NCBI RefSeq assembly: GCF_030369635.1
Contig: NZ_CP128474.1
Span: 310,001 to 374,000, forward strand
Origin: Microbacterium arborescens
GTDB taxonomy: Bacteria; Actinomycetota; Actinomycetes; Actinomycetales; Microbacteriaceae
Reading direction: 5' to 3'
Length of the DNA stretch: 64,000 nucleotides
The notes beneath the pieces are model-generated. The model saw only the letters and a program-made list of their open reading frames with translations. It did no database searches and was not told the origin of the DNA. The translations under genes and the position numbers were made by a program. Shown in pieces: positions 16,528 to 24,621 of the stretch; positions within the stretch are counted from its first letter, which is position 1, and each line of letters starts with the position of its first letter.

Positions 16528-16788
16528 TCAGCGCTTCGGGCGCGCGAGCGCGGTGGGTTCGTCTACCTGCGCGCCGTCGAGCATGCGGAGGAGCGCCGGG
16601 ACCGGGACGACGAGGCGGCGACCGATGCGAAGCGTCGGAATCTCGCCACGCTGTGCGGCCTGGTATCCAACCCACGGGCTGAGCCCGAGAACGCTGGATG
16701 CCTCAGGGACAGTGACCGTGGCGCGCGTCCCGTCGCGAAGGTCCGCGAGGGTGAGCGTCGGCTGGTCGTTCTGCTGGGTGGTGGTCAT
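16528..16788 (-). CDS. xis: Excisionase / AlpA-like DNA-binding protein
   Basis: An 86-residue MerR-like winged-helix protein of the excisionase type, with TVPEASSVLGLSPWVGYQAA followed by GEIPTLRIGRRLVVPVPALLRML, the usual excisionase layout. It is the first gene of the leftward operon and faces the XRE regulator across 76 bp. It would bend att DNA to drive excision and in many islands also activates the operon. Confidence 0.82.
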   Translation of the reverse strand: MTTTQQNDQPTLTLADLRDGTRATVTVPEASSVLGLSPWVGYQAAQRGEIPTLRIGRRLVVPVPALLRMLDGAQVDEPTALARPKR

Positions 16789-16864
16789 CTCTTTGCCCCG
16801 TTCTCGTTGTGTCTGGCTGCATGTCCATCATGTGAGGTAGCGTTGCCTGTGGAGGACAGGTGTT
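16789..16864. promoter_or_regulatory. Divergent control region of the element
   Basis: A 76-bp gap between xis and the XRE gene. Rightward, GTAGCGT (near 16852) may be a -10, and GGAGG precedes the ATG of the repressor. The block CATGTCCATCATGTG contains two CATGT-like half sites that could be operators. This is the expected lysogeny-type switch. Confidence 0.5.
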
Positions 16865-17524
16865 ATGAAAACCGCTACACATCTCGATCAGTACATCGGC
16901 GCACGCATCGCGGAGGTCCGCGCGAAGCGGGGCATGAGCCAGGCCCACTTCGCACGAGAGGTCCGCGCCCTCGTTGGCGTCGGGTGGTCACGCCAGGTCG
17001 CATGGCAGGTGGAGCGCGGCGAGAAGGCCGTAGCCGCCGCCGACCTCGTGGCCGTGGCGTGGGTGCTCGAATGCACCGTGGCCGACCTCATGAGCACCAC
17101 CGAGCCGGTCAGCCTCGGCGGCGAGCAGACCCTCCGCACCGACGCCATCGTGGCCGGGGAGGAGGCTATGCCCGAGGTCGAGGCGTGGGCCCGGTTCGAG
17201 GAGGCCGCCGACGCCCTCGCGGACGTGCGCCACGCATGGGAGCGCTACGCGCACTTGATCGACGTGGTGCGGCGGCGCGTGGCCGACACCCCGGCCCTGC
17301 GGCGGCGCATCGAGACGTTCGGTGCGAAGGCCCTCCGGCGCGCCGTGGCCGAGATGGAGGAGGCGTTCGGCTTCCGACCGACCGCCGATTTCGACGCCGA
17401 GAGCGCCGCACGGTCGAACCCAACCCCGGCGATGCTCGTGGCGTTCGACGCCCTCGGCACACACAAGGTCAGCGAGAGCCAATGGCGGCGATGGACGCGC
17501 CGCGCAGAGAGGAGCACGCGATGA
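16865..17524 (+). CDS. XRE-family repressor of the element (Stl/CI-like)
   Basis: A 219-residue protein. Residues ~10-75 form an XRE helix-turn-helix (IGARIAEVRAKRGMSQAHFA, then VGWSRQVAWQVERGEKAVAAADLVAVAW). A long helical C-terminal region (PEVEAWARFEEAADALADVR and onward to WRRWTRRAERSTR) may sense an inducing partner. It overlaps the integrase gene (ATGA) and is divergent from xis, as Stl-type repressors are in phage-inducible islands. No peptidase/LexA-type cleavage domain is seen, so induction by helper-protein binding rather than RecA cleavage is plausible but inferred. Confidence 0.78.
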   Translation: MKTATHLDQYIGARIAEVRAKRGMSQAHFAREVRALVGVGWSRQVAWQVERGEKAVAAADLVAVAWVLECTVADLMSTTEPVSLGGEQTLRTDAIVAGEEAMPEVEAWARFEEAADALADVRHAWERYAHLIDVVRRRVADTPALRRRIETFGAKALRRAVAEMEEAFGFRPTADFDAESAARSNPTPAMLVAFDALGTHKVSESQWRRWTRRAERSTR

Positions 17525-18789
17525 GCGCGCGCAAGACGAACCGGGCATCCTTCGGGACCGTCCGCAAACTGCCCTCGGGTCGCTACCAGGCCCGCTACCC
17601 GGAGGCGAACGGCCAGCGCGTCACAGCCCCGACCACGTTCGTGACGAAGCGTGAGGCGCTCGACTGGCTCGCCGGGGTGCGCGCCGACAAGATGCGCGGT
17701 CAGTTCCGCGACCACCGGGCCGGGTCCGAGGCGTTCGGCCCCTATGCCGCCGACTGGATCGAGAACGGCGGTTCACGGGGCAGACTCGCGCCCAAGACGC
17801 GCGCGAACAACGAAGACCTCCTCGCCGGTCTGCTCGCCCCGCTTCACGACTACCCGCTGAACACGATCACCCCCGCCATCGTCCGGTCCTGGTACAGCCG
17901 GGCGCGCAAGGACCTCGCCGCCACGCTGAAACTGCGTGCGGAGGAGGCGCGGCGCAAGGTGCTGGAGACGGCGAAGCGGCGCGGCATCGAGCCCCCGGAG
18001 GCTCCACCCATCCCCACCGGCGAGTCGCGGCTCCGGCAGGCGTACACCCTCCTGCGCTCCATCCTCCAGACCGCCGTCCGTGACGGGCTGATCGGCTCGA
18101 ACCCGTGCCAGATCGTCGGTGCCGGGTCCGTCGCCCACCCCGAGCGACCGTACATGACGCCGGAGGCGCTCGCCGCCATCGTCAACGCCATGCCGGAGCA
18201 GTGGACGCTCCCGATCCGTGTGATGTTCGGCGCGCACCTGCGCGTCGGTGAACTCGTCGCCCTCCAGCGCGGCGACTACGCCGATGGGGTGCTGAGGGTG
18301 GAGCGTCAGACGATCCGTGTGCGAGGCGAGTTCATCACCACGGCCACGAAGACCGGCAACTCGCGGTCGGTCGCGCTCCCGCCTCGGATCGCCGCTGAGG
18401 TCGAGGCGCACCTGGCCGGGACCACCGGGTTCGGCAAGTCGCCGCTGTTCCCTCGCGCCGATGGAGAGGCGATTACGGGGAACGCGCTCGGTCAGGCGTG
18501 GCGCAAGGCCGCGCGAAGCATCGGGCTCGGGCAGTTCCACGTGCATGACGTGCGGCATGCGGGGCTGACGATGGCGGCGCAGGGCGGAGCCACGACGCGG
18601 GAACTTATGGCGCGCGCCGGGCACTCCACAGCGCGCGCGGCGCTCATCTACCAGCACGCGGCGGAGGAGCGGAACGTCGCAATCGCGGCGACCCTTGACG
18701 CCCTTGCTGGCGCGGCCCTGGAACCGCGCGCGACTATGCAGTCCACGGGCTTGCAGGCGGTGATCCGCGTCGAGATGCCAGGCCTGTGA
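17521..18789 (+). CDS. int: Tyrosine-family site-specific integrase
   Basis: A 422-residue phage-type integrase. Residues ~8-65 are an AP2-like/arm-binding N-terminal domain (GTVRKLPSGRYQARYPEANG). The core-binding domain spans ~70-200, with a long charged helix. The catalytic domain carries Arg241 (FGAHLRVGEL), His342-x-x-Arg345 (HDVRHAG), His368 (RAGHSTA) and Tyr377 (ALIYQHA). The ATG overlaps the repressor stop. The upstream in-frame extension is shadow over the repressor gene. It catalyses integration between attP and the tRNA-Gly 3' end found at both borders. Confidence 0.95.
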   Translation: MSARKTNRASFGTVRKLPSGRYQARYPEANGQRVTAPTTFVTKREALDWLAGVRADKMRGQFRDHRAGSEAFGPYAADWIENGGSRGRLAPKTRANNEDLLAGLLAPLHDYPLNTITPAIVRSWYSRARKDLAATLKLRAEEARRKVLETAKRRGIEPPEAPPIPTGESRLRQAYTLLRSILQTAVRDGLIGSNPCQIVGAGSVAHPERPYMTPEALAAIVNAMPEQWTLPIRVMFGAHLRVGELVALQRGDYADGVLRVERQTIRVRGEFITTATKTGNSRSVALPPRIAAEVEAHLAGTTGFGKSPLFPRADGEAITGNALGQAWRKAARSIGLGQFHVHDVRHAGLTMAAQGGATTRELMARAGHSTARAALIYQHAAEERNVAIAATLDALAGAALEPRATMQSTGLQAVIRVEMPGL

Positions 18790-18882
18790 ATTGCGGCGAC
18801 TCAGACCACGGGGGTGTTACAGTGGGTGCACGCCGTGACTGCGCCGCTATCGCAGGTTTTGGGGAAACCCAGACACGGCGTC

Positions 18883-19629
18883 TTACTTTTTCGGGATGTA
18901 GATGAGCCCGTAGCCCGCCATTGCGCCGGTCCTACTGCGTCGAACCCGATCCGCAATCCGGTCGAAGAACCGCGTGTCGCCCGCACTCTCCTTGCGATAC
19001 ACGCATCCCGCCACGAGGTCCGCGAACTGCGTGCCGGGGCTGTGGTGTGACGCGGCAATGAACAGGCCCTCGATGAGATTCCCGTAGTTGCTCGTGAATG
19101 CTCCGCCCTGGAGCAGAGTCTGATGGAACTCCTTCAGCCGGTTGTCCTGGTCGTTGTTGCGGTTGTCGCACACGATCATTCCGCGCATCGGGGAGCCCGA
19201 TTCACGCTCCAAGTCCTGAAGAAAGTACTGGAAGCGTTCGCTCAACTGCTTGAACGCGAACTGGTAGAGGTCGTCCGCATCCTCGATTCCCCGGCGCTGG
19301 TATGTCGCTACTGTGTCCACGACTGCTGCGATGATCCGGATGGCTTTGTACCGTGCCACCGCGTCCAGCAACTCCTCGCGTAGCGCGTCGCGCTCGTCAC
19401 GTTCGAGGTGGGAGAGGGAGTGTGTCTTTCCGCCCTTCGGGGGTGCGAAGTACCGCCACTTGATTTCGCCCGTTACCTTGTGGCGGCGCTTGGCGGCTTC
19501 GAGGTCTGCCTTCAGTTTCGGCCAAACCTCCTCTGGGACTACCAGCCCGCCTAGAACGAAGAGTGGGGTGGCGGACGCCTTATCGGGCGGCGGCGCGGTT
19601 CCGCTCTCGTCCACGAACAGGATGTGCAT
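18883..19629 (-). CDS. DUF3800 domain protein, element cargo
   Basis: A 248-residue protein with the DUF3800 pattern: N-terminal VDESG (residues 6-10, acidic active-site-like strand), FVLGGLVVP, a central AAVVDTVATYQ and a later acidic MIVCDNRNNDQDNR, then GTQFADLVAGCVYRKESAGD. The conserved acids (Asp7, the DNR..D cluster and FADL) resemble an RNase H-like nuclease core. It sits between int and attR in opposite orientation with its own promoter, the usual spot for satellite cargo. By eye its composition is less GC-rich than its neighbours. DUF3800 proteins recur in mobile elements and near defence genes; activity is unproven. Confidence 0.82.
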   Translation of the reverse strand: MHILFVDESGTAPPPDKASATPLFVLGGLVVPEEVWPKLKADLEAAKRRHKVTGEIKWRYFAPPKGGKTHSLSHLERDERDALREELLDAVARYKAIRIIAAVVDTVATYQRRGIEDADDLYQFAFKQLSERFQYFLQDLERESGSPMRGMIVCDNRNNDQDNRLKEFHQTLLQGGAFTSNYGNLIEGLFIAASHHSPGTQFADLVAGCVYRKESAGDTRFFDRIADRVRRSRTGAMAGYGLIYIPKK

Positions 19630-19692
19630 GCCTCAGATTCTACGAAGCGGTGAGACGTATCTGACGCGTCAGCGAGCGCACCGTGTGAAGGC

Positions 19693-19713
19693 TAAGGGCA
19701 CGAGGAGGGCACG
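19693..19713. promoter_or_regulatory. Right AGGGCACG repeats, candidate integrase arm sites
   Basis: TAAGGGCACG (19693-19702) and GGAGGGCACG (19704-19713) match the three copies at the left end in the same orientation. They lie ~75 bp inside attR. Confidence 0.6.
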
Positions 19714-19786
19714 AGCGCGCCTACATGGGGTCAATGGAGGCGAACGCACTGGCGACGAAATCTATTCTGACCTGGGGATAATCCTG

Positions 19787-19860
19787 TGGAGGGGCTGACG
19801 GGAATCGAACCCGCGCTATCTGCTTGGGAAGCAGATGTTCTGCCATTGAACTACAGCCCC
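19787..19860 (-). tRNA. tRNA-Gly (anticodon CCC)
   Basis: On the minus strand the 71-nt cloverleaf begins GGGGCTG (acceptor), pairs with CAGCCCC at its end, has the anticodon arm TCTGC-TTCCCAA-GCAGA with anticodon CCC, and the T arm GCGGG-TTCGATT-CCCGT. Discriminator T and an encoded CCA follow (19787-19790). It decodes GGG. It is the integration target of the adjacent element, which supplies its 3' 46 bases. Confidence 0.95.
19789..19834 (-). repeat. attR: tRNA-Gly 3' half restored by the element
   Basis: 46 bp identical to 13478-13523. It forms the 3' part of the intact tRNA-Gly, so integration kept the tRNA functional. Confidence 0.9.
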
Positions 19861-19885
19861 ACGCACCCGAAGGTGCTCGGTCAGC

Positions 19886-20356
19886 TTACCCCACGGGGCT
19901 CGGACCGCCCGAAGCAGGGCCGCCAGGGCCGCCAGGAGCAGACGGCCCATTCGGAGCCGCAGGCCCACCCGGAGCTGCAGGCCCAGCCGGTCCTCCGGAC
20001 CCAGCAGGGCCACCCAGGCCGCCCGGCCCAGCAGGACCTCCCGACCCAGCCGGGCCGCCCGGCGCCGCGGGGCCAGCCGGGCCGTGACCGCCCGGCGCGG
20101 GCGGAGCCTGCGGGTACGGCGGTGCTGCCGGACGCGGACCGGCAGCATAACCACCGCCACCAACCGCACCCCCACCGCCTGGGAACTGTCCGCCGCTCTC
20201 GCGCATGGCGAGCAGCATCCCGTTCTTCACCGCCGTCCGCATCAGCAGGTAGCTCACCCAGAGGATGAGCGCGATCGTCCCGAGGTAGATCGCGATGCCG
20301 AGCACGATGAAGCCGATGCCGAAGGCCGCTGCGGGTCCTGCGTAGTCGTTGTACAT
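19886..20356 (-). CDS. Small membrane protein with collagen-like Gly-Pro-Ala tail
   Basis: A 156-residue protein. Residues ~8-50 form one long hydrophobic stretch, probably one or two membrane helices ([20 protein letters not shown] and WVSYLLM). After residue ~60 it becomes a low-complexity Gly/Pro/Ala tail with repeated GPAGP and GGPAG triplets like bacterial collagen-like regions. An in-frame GTG at 20365 would add three residues; the ATG is preferred. The tail may be extracytoplasmic or a flexible cytosolic linker. No function is recognised. It lies 26 bp past the tRNA on the same strand. Confidence 0.72.
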   Translation of the reverse strand: MYNDYAGPAAAFGIGFIVLGIAIYLGTIALILWVSYLLMRTAVKNGMLLAMRESGGQFPGGGGAVGGGGYAAGPRPAAPPYPQAPPAPGGHGPAGPAAPGGPAGSGGPAGPGGLGGPAGSGGPAGPAAPGGPAAPNGPSAPGGPGGPASGGPSPVG

Positions 20357-20399
20357 GGCCCGCACACTATCGCTCGAGCCCGTCGTACACGACCCCTGA

Positions 20400-22679
20400 T
20401 CAGCGCTCGATCGAGACCTCTACGATGCGCCGGTCGGATGCCGTCACGCGGTGCACGTCGCCGACGATCTCGGTCGCCGCCTCGGTCTCGCGCTCCGCGC
20501 ACGACGGGCCGACCCACAGCTCGATGTCGCCGGGTTCGACGATGCGCACGCCCTCGCGTCCGGTGAACGCCAGCCGCGCTGTCGGCACATCGAACGAGAC
20601 GGTCGCCTCGGCGCCGGCATCCAGCTGCACCCGGGCGAAGCCGAGCAGCTGCGCGACGGGGCGGGTGATGCTCCCGTGGAGGTCGCGGGCATAGAGCTGC
20701 ACGAGATCGGTGCCGGCGCGCCCACCCGTGTTCCGCACCCGCACGGTCGCCGTGAAGGCGTCGCCCGCGGGCACCGACGCCGTCACCGACAGATCGGTGC
20801 GTTCGAACGTCGTGTAGCTCAAGCCGTGCCCGAAGGGGAGCGCGGGGGTGCTGTCGGCGCTCGTGATCTCGTTCGGCCCGCCGAGGATCGGGTGCAGGTA
20901 GCTGTAGGGCTGCGAGCCCGACGAGCGGGGGAGCGAGACGGGCAGGTGACCCGAGGGCGAGACCTCCCCGCTCAGGACCGCAGCGATCGCCGGTCCGCCC
21001 TCTTCGCCCGGGAAGAACGTCTGCAGCGCCGCCGCGACGGCCCCCTCGCCCGAGAGCGCCCAGTCGATCGCGTACGGCCGCCCCGACAGGATGACGAGCA
21101 CGACCGGCGTCCCCGTCGCGACGAGACGCTCGACGAGCTCGCGCTGCACGCCCGGAAGCTCGAGCGAGTCGGCGTCGTTTCCTTCGCCGACGGTGCCGCG
21201 CCCGAACAGACCCGCCCGGTCGCCGACGGCGACGATCGCGACATCCGCCGCGCGTGCGTCATCCTCCGCCTCGGCGAAGCCCGACCGGTCGTCGCCCTCG
21301 GCGTCGCAGCCGCGCACGACGGTGACCTCAGCGTCGGCAAGGGCTTCGGCGACGGATGCCGCAAGGGTGGGGATCTCGAATCCCAGGGGTACGCCCGGGT
21401 GGTGCGCGAGCACGTGATTGGCGAACGAGTAGCAGCCCATGAGGGCTTCCGAGCTGTCGCCGTTCGGTCCGATCACGGCGACGCGGCGAGGCGACGCCAG
21501 GGGAAGGGTGCCGTCGTTGCTCAGCAGCACGACCGATTCCTCAGCCAGGCGGCGAGCGAGGGCGCGGTGGGCGGGCGAGTCGAGGTCGACGCTGGTCGGC
21601 GGCGTCTCGAACGTCTCGTCGAGCAGCCCCAGCTCCTCCTTCTGGATCAGCACGCGGCGGACGGCGCGGTCGATGAGCGCCTCGTCGACCAGTCCCGCGC
21701 GCACGCGCTCGGCGAGCGGCCCGACGTAGGCGTCGCCGGTAGGCAGCTCGACATCGATGCCGGCCTCGAGGGCGAGCTGCGCGGCCTCGCCGCGGTCTCG
21801 CGCGACGGCGTGCATCGTCTGGAGGAAGGCGACGGAGAAGTAGTCCGACACGACGGTGCCGTCGAAGCCCCATGTGTCGCGCAGGAGGTCGGTGAGGTAG
21901 GCGGGGGTCGCGGCGACCGGCACCCCGTCGATCTCGGCGTACGAGTTCATGACCGACCGCACGCCGCCGTCGCGCACGGCCATCTCGAACGGCGGAAGGA
22001 AGACGTCGGCGATCTCGCGCGGTCCGGCGTGGACCGGTGCGTGGTTGCGGCCCGCCTGCGAGCCCGAGTAGCCCACGAAGTGCTTCAGCGTCGCGTGCAC
22101 CCCCGTGCTCTGCAGGCCTCGCACGTACGCGGTGCCGATGACGCCGACGACGTACGGGTCTTCGGCGATGCACTCGTCGACGCGGCCCCAGCGGGGGTCG
22201 CGGATGACGTCGAGCACCGGGGCCAGCCCCTGGTGGATGCCGAGCTCGCGCATCGACTCGCCGATGAGCGCCCCCATCTCCTCGACGAGCTCCGGGTCGA
22301 ACGCCGCTCCCCACGCGAGGGGTGTGGGGAAGGTCGCCGCCTGCCATGCCGCCAGGCCCGTCAGGCATTCCTCGTGAACGAGTGCGGGGATGCCCAGCCG
22401 CGTCTCGCGGACGAGCCGGCGCTGCTCGTCCCACAACCACGCCGCCCGCTCGATCGGGTCGACCGGCCGTGTGCCGTAGACGCGGGTGAGCTGGCCGAGG
22501 CCGTGGACGGTGGCGTCGGCGTACGCGGTCGACGACGCCATCTCGCCGGCCATCGGGGCGACGACCTCATCGCCCTGGTCCACCCAGAAGCCGACCAGCT
22601 GGGCCAGCTTCTCGTCGAGGGTCATGCGCGCGATCAGGTCGGCGACGCGCGTCGAGACGGAGATATCGGTGAGGGTCAC
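20400..22679 (-). CDS. Glycoside hydrolase family 3 (beta-glucosidase/xylosidase-like)
   Basis: A 759-residue GH3 enzyme with no signal peptide, so probably cytosolic. The N-terminal (beta/alpha)8 domain has FPTPLAWGAAFDPEL, the substrate-binding LKHFVGYSG, and the nucleophile Asp near residue 278 in GTVVSDYFSV. The alpha/beta sandwich domain has VAVIGPNGDSSEALMGCYS. The C-terminal fibronectin III-like domain spans ~630-745 (PFGHGLSYTTFERTDL). It likely hydrolyses beta-linked oligosaccharides imported by the ABC transporter encoded just upstream. The GTG start lies 24 bp after the permease gene. Linkage specificity cannot be assigned. Confidence 0.93.
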   Translation of the reverse strand: MTLTDISVSTRVADLIARMTLDEKLAQLVGFWVDQGDEVVAPMAGEMASSTAYADATVHGLGQLTRVYGTRPVDPIERAAWLWDEQRRLVRETRLGIPALVHEECLTGLAAWQAATFPTPLAWGAAFDPELVEEMGALIGESMRELGIHQGLAPVLDVIRDPRWGRVDECIAEDPYVVGVIGTAYVRGLQSTGVHATLKHFVGYSGSQAGRNHAPVHAGPREIADVFLPPFEMAVRDGGVRSVMNSYAEIDGVPVAATPAYLTDLLRDTWGFDGTVVSDYFSVAFLQTMHAVARDRGEAAQLALEAGIDVELPTGDAYVGPLAERVRAGLVDEALIDRAVRRVLIQKEELGLLDETFETPPTSVDLDSPAHRALARRLAEESVVLLSNDGTLPLASPRRVAVIGPNGDSSEALMGCYSFANHVLAHHPGVPLGFEIPTLAASVAEALADAEVTVVRGCDAEGDDRSGFAEAEDDARAADVAIVAVGDRAGLFGRGTVGEGNDADSLELPGVQRELVERLVATGTPVVLVILSGRPYAIDWALSGEGAVAAALQTFFPGEEGGPAIAAVLSGEVSPSGHLPVSLPRSSGSQPYSYLHPILGGPNEITSADSTPALPFGHGLSYTTFERTDLSVTASVPAGDAFTATVRVRNTGGRAGTDLVQLYARDLHGSITRPVAQLLGFARVQLDAGAEATVSFDVPTARLAFTGREGVRIVEPGDIELWVGPSCAERETEAATEIVGDVHRVTASDRRIVEVSIER

Positions 22680-22703
22680 AGTTCGTGCTTTCTCTACGGG
22701 GGA

Positions 22704-23600
22704 TCAGCCCTTGACGGCGCCGGTCAGACCGCCGACGATGCGGCGCTCGAACAGGCTGAAGAACGCCAGGGCGGGAAGCATCGACAGGGAGGTGAAGGCG
22801 AGCACCTTCGCCGTGTCGACCGAGTACTGCGACGAGAACGCCTGCACGCCGAGCGGCAGGGTGAAGGTCGCCTCGTTGTTGAGGATGAACAGCGGCAGCA
22901 GATAGCTGTTCCAGCTGCCGATGAAGGCGAGGATGCCGACCGTGATGACGCCGGGCACCGACAGGGGCAGCACCATCCGCCAGAAGAACGACAGGCGCCC
23001 GCATCCGTCGATGAACGCGGCCTCCTGGATCTCGTCGGGGATCGCCCGCAGGAACGGCACCAGGATGATGATCGTCATCGGCAGTGCGAAGGCGATCTGC
23101 GGCAGGATGATGCCCGCGAGCGAGTTCATCAGGCCGAGGTCGCGGATGACGATGTACAGCGGGGTGATCGCGACGGTGATGGGGAACATCAGGCCCGAGG
23201 CGAAGACGGCGTACAGCACTCCGCGACCGCGGAACTGGTAGCGGGCGATGATGTAGCTCGCCATGAGCCCCAGCAGCACGGCGCCGATCGTCGTGGCGCC
23301 GGCGGCGATCGTGGAGTTGAGCACCTGCTGCCAGAACTGCGACCCGGTGAGCACCGTGAGGTAGTTCTCGATGTTCCAGGGCGACGGCCATCCGGCGGGG
23401 TCCACCGTGATCTGGGCGTTGCTGCGGAAGCCGCCGATGATGATGTAGAGCACCGGCGTCAGCATGAGCGCGATCACGACGAGGGCGACGAAATACACCA
23501 CGGGGCTGCCCCAGGGCAGGCGCTCTCTGCGGCGCCCGCGACGACCGGTGGGGGCGGGGGTGACGACCGCGCGAGTGGCGGAAGAGGTGAGGGCGGTCAT
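22704..23600 (-). CDS. Sugar ABC transporter permease (MalG/LacG type)
   Basis: A 298-residue inner-membrane permease of the CUT1 carbohydrate uptake family. About six helices are visible (VVYFVALVVIALMLTPVLYI first), and the EAA loop is EIQEAAFIDGCGRLSFFWRMVLPLSVPG. The basic cytoplasmic N-terminus (GRRGRRRERLPWG) is typical. The ATG overlaps the stop of the partner permease (ATGA). It acts with the upstream permease and the lipoprotein. No ATPase gene is in this cluster, so a shared MsiK-type ATPase encoded elsewhere is likely, as is common in actinobacteria. Confidence 0.92.
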   Translation of the reverse strand: MTALTSSATRAVVTPAPTGRRGRRRERLPWGSPVVYFVALVVIALMLTPVLYIIIGGFRSNAQITVDPAGWPSPWNIENYLTVLTGSQFWQQVLNSTIAAGATTIGAVLLGLMASYIIARYQFRGRGVLYAVFASGLMFPITVAITPLYIVIRDLGLMNSLAGIILPQIAFALPMTIIILVPFLRAIPDEIQEAAFIDGCGRLSFFWRMVLPLSVPGVITVGILAFIGSWNSYLLPLFILNNEATFTLPLGVQAFSSQYSVDTAKVLAFTSLSMLPALAFFSLFERRIVGGLTGAVKG

Positions 23601-24613
23601 CGCTCCTGCTTCCCTTCGGTGATGGCCCCGGCGGTGTCGCGTCGCAGCACATAGCGCTGGTACACGATCGCGACGACGAGGGAGATGAGGAAGATCACGA
23701 CGGCGACGGCGTTTCCGAAGCCGTAGCTGCCCGCGTTGCGGCCGTTGACGACCATGTAGGTGGCCATCGTCGAGGTGCCGGCCGTCGAGGCGACGTACTG
23801 ACCCCAGATGATGTACACGAGGTCGAACAGCTGCAGCGCACCGATGATCGAGAGGAACGCCCAGATGCGCAGGGTGGGGGCGAGCAGCGGCAGCGTGATC
23901 CGCCAGTGCATCTGCCAGTAGCCGGCGCCGTCGAGGGCGGCGGCTTCGTACAGTTCCTCGGGGATGCCCTGGAGGCCGGCGAGGAAGAGGATGACGGCGA
24001 AGCCGACGTACTTCCACGTGAGGATGCCCATGAGTGTCCAGATGGCGATCGAGGGATCGGCGATCCAGTCGCGCGTGAACGCCCCGAGGCCGAGCTGCTC
24101 GAGTGCGCCGTTGAGGGCGCCCTGGGTCTGCAGCATGAGCCCGAAGCCGGTGCCGACGACGACCTCGGCGATGACGTACGGCACGAAGATCAGCACGCGG
24201 ATGAGCGACTGCCCGCGCATGCGGCGGTTGAGCAGCAGGGCGAGGAGGACCGCGACCGGTCCCTGGAGCACGAGGGATGCCACGACGATGATCGCGTTGT
24301 GGCTGAGGGCCTCGACGAAGGTCGGGTCGGTGAGGATCGTGATGTAGTTCTGCAGGCCGACGAACTCGGTAGGCGGTCCGTAGCCCTGCCAGCGGAAGAA
24401 GCCGTAGTACGCGGCCATCACGACGGGGAAGATGACGAACCCGACGAACATCACCAGGGCGGGTCCGACGAGCACCGCGATCTCGAGGCGACCCGACCAG
24501 CCGAGGCCTCGGCGGCGCCGGGAGGGCGAGGGCGTCGTGGTGACGCCCTCGCCCCGGGCCGCGAGATCCACGCCGTCGGCGTTGCCCGCCACGGCTGTCT
24601 CGCTGAGCGACAT
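23597..24613 (-). CDS. Sugar ABC transporter permease (MalF/LacF type)
   Basis: A 338-residue CUT1 permease. It has a ~45-residue disordered basic N-terminus (TPSPSRRRRGLGWSG), about six helices, and the EAA loop ELYEAAALDGAGYWQMHWRI. It starts with ATG 9 bp after the binding-protein stop and is coupled to the MalG-type permease. Together they form the import channel for the sugar handled by the adjacent GH3 enzyme. Confidence 0.92.
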   Translation of the reverse strand: MSLSETAVAGNADGVDLAARGEGVTTTPSPSRRRRGLGWSGRLEIAVLVGPALVMFVGFVIFPVVMAAYYGFFRWQGYGPPTEFVGLQNYITILTDPTFVEALSHNAIIVVASLVLQGPVAVLLALLLNRRMRGQSLIRVLIFVPYVIAEVVVGTGFGLMLQTQGALNGALEQLGLGAFTRDWIADPSIAIWTLMGILTWKYVGFAVILFLAGLQGIPEELYEAAALDGAGYWQMHWRITLPLLAPTLRIWAFLSIIGALQLFDLVYIIWGQYVASTAGTSTMATYMVVNGRNAGSYGFGNAVAVVIFLISLVVAIVYQRYVLRRDTAGAITEGKQER

Positions 24614-24621
24614 GATGCGGA

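Larger units (their letters stand above)
13478..19834. mobile_element. Integrated phage-satellite-like element in tRNA-Gly(CCC)
   Basis: The element is bounded by identical 46-bp repeats (13478-13523 and 19789-19834) that are the 3' half of tRNA-Gly. The intact tRNA is at the right end. Contents from the right: DUF3800 cargo, tyrosine integrase and XRE regulator reading rightward, then a divergent leftward string of excisionase, a 38-residue ORF, a replication-initiator-like protein, a terminase-small-subunit-like protein, a 75-residue ORF, a Cys-rich zinc-binding protein and a 230-residue unknown. No structural, large-terminase, lysis or conjugation genes are seen. The order int-repressor / xis-rep-terS matches phage-inducible chromosomal islands. 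A decayed prophage is the main alternative. Confidence 0.85.

Noticed and set aside
13478..19834. Actinomycete integrative and conjugative element (AICE)
   Set aside because: No TraB/FtsK-like translocase or Tra/Spd genes are present. The terS-like gene and repressor layout fit a phage satellite better.
19886..20100. Gly-Pro-Ala-coding DNA as a non-coding minisatellite
   Set aside because: The repeats keep an open frame with a membrane-spanning N-terminus and a start codon, so a coding explanation is better.
20451..23654. A 1067-codon plus-strand open frame
   Set aside because: Antisense to the GH3 and permease genes. The translation is charged and repetitive, with no recognisable domain.
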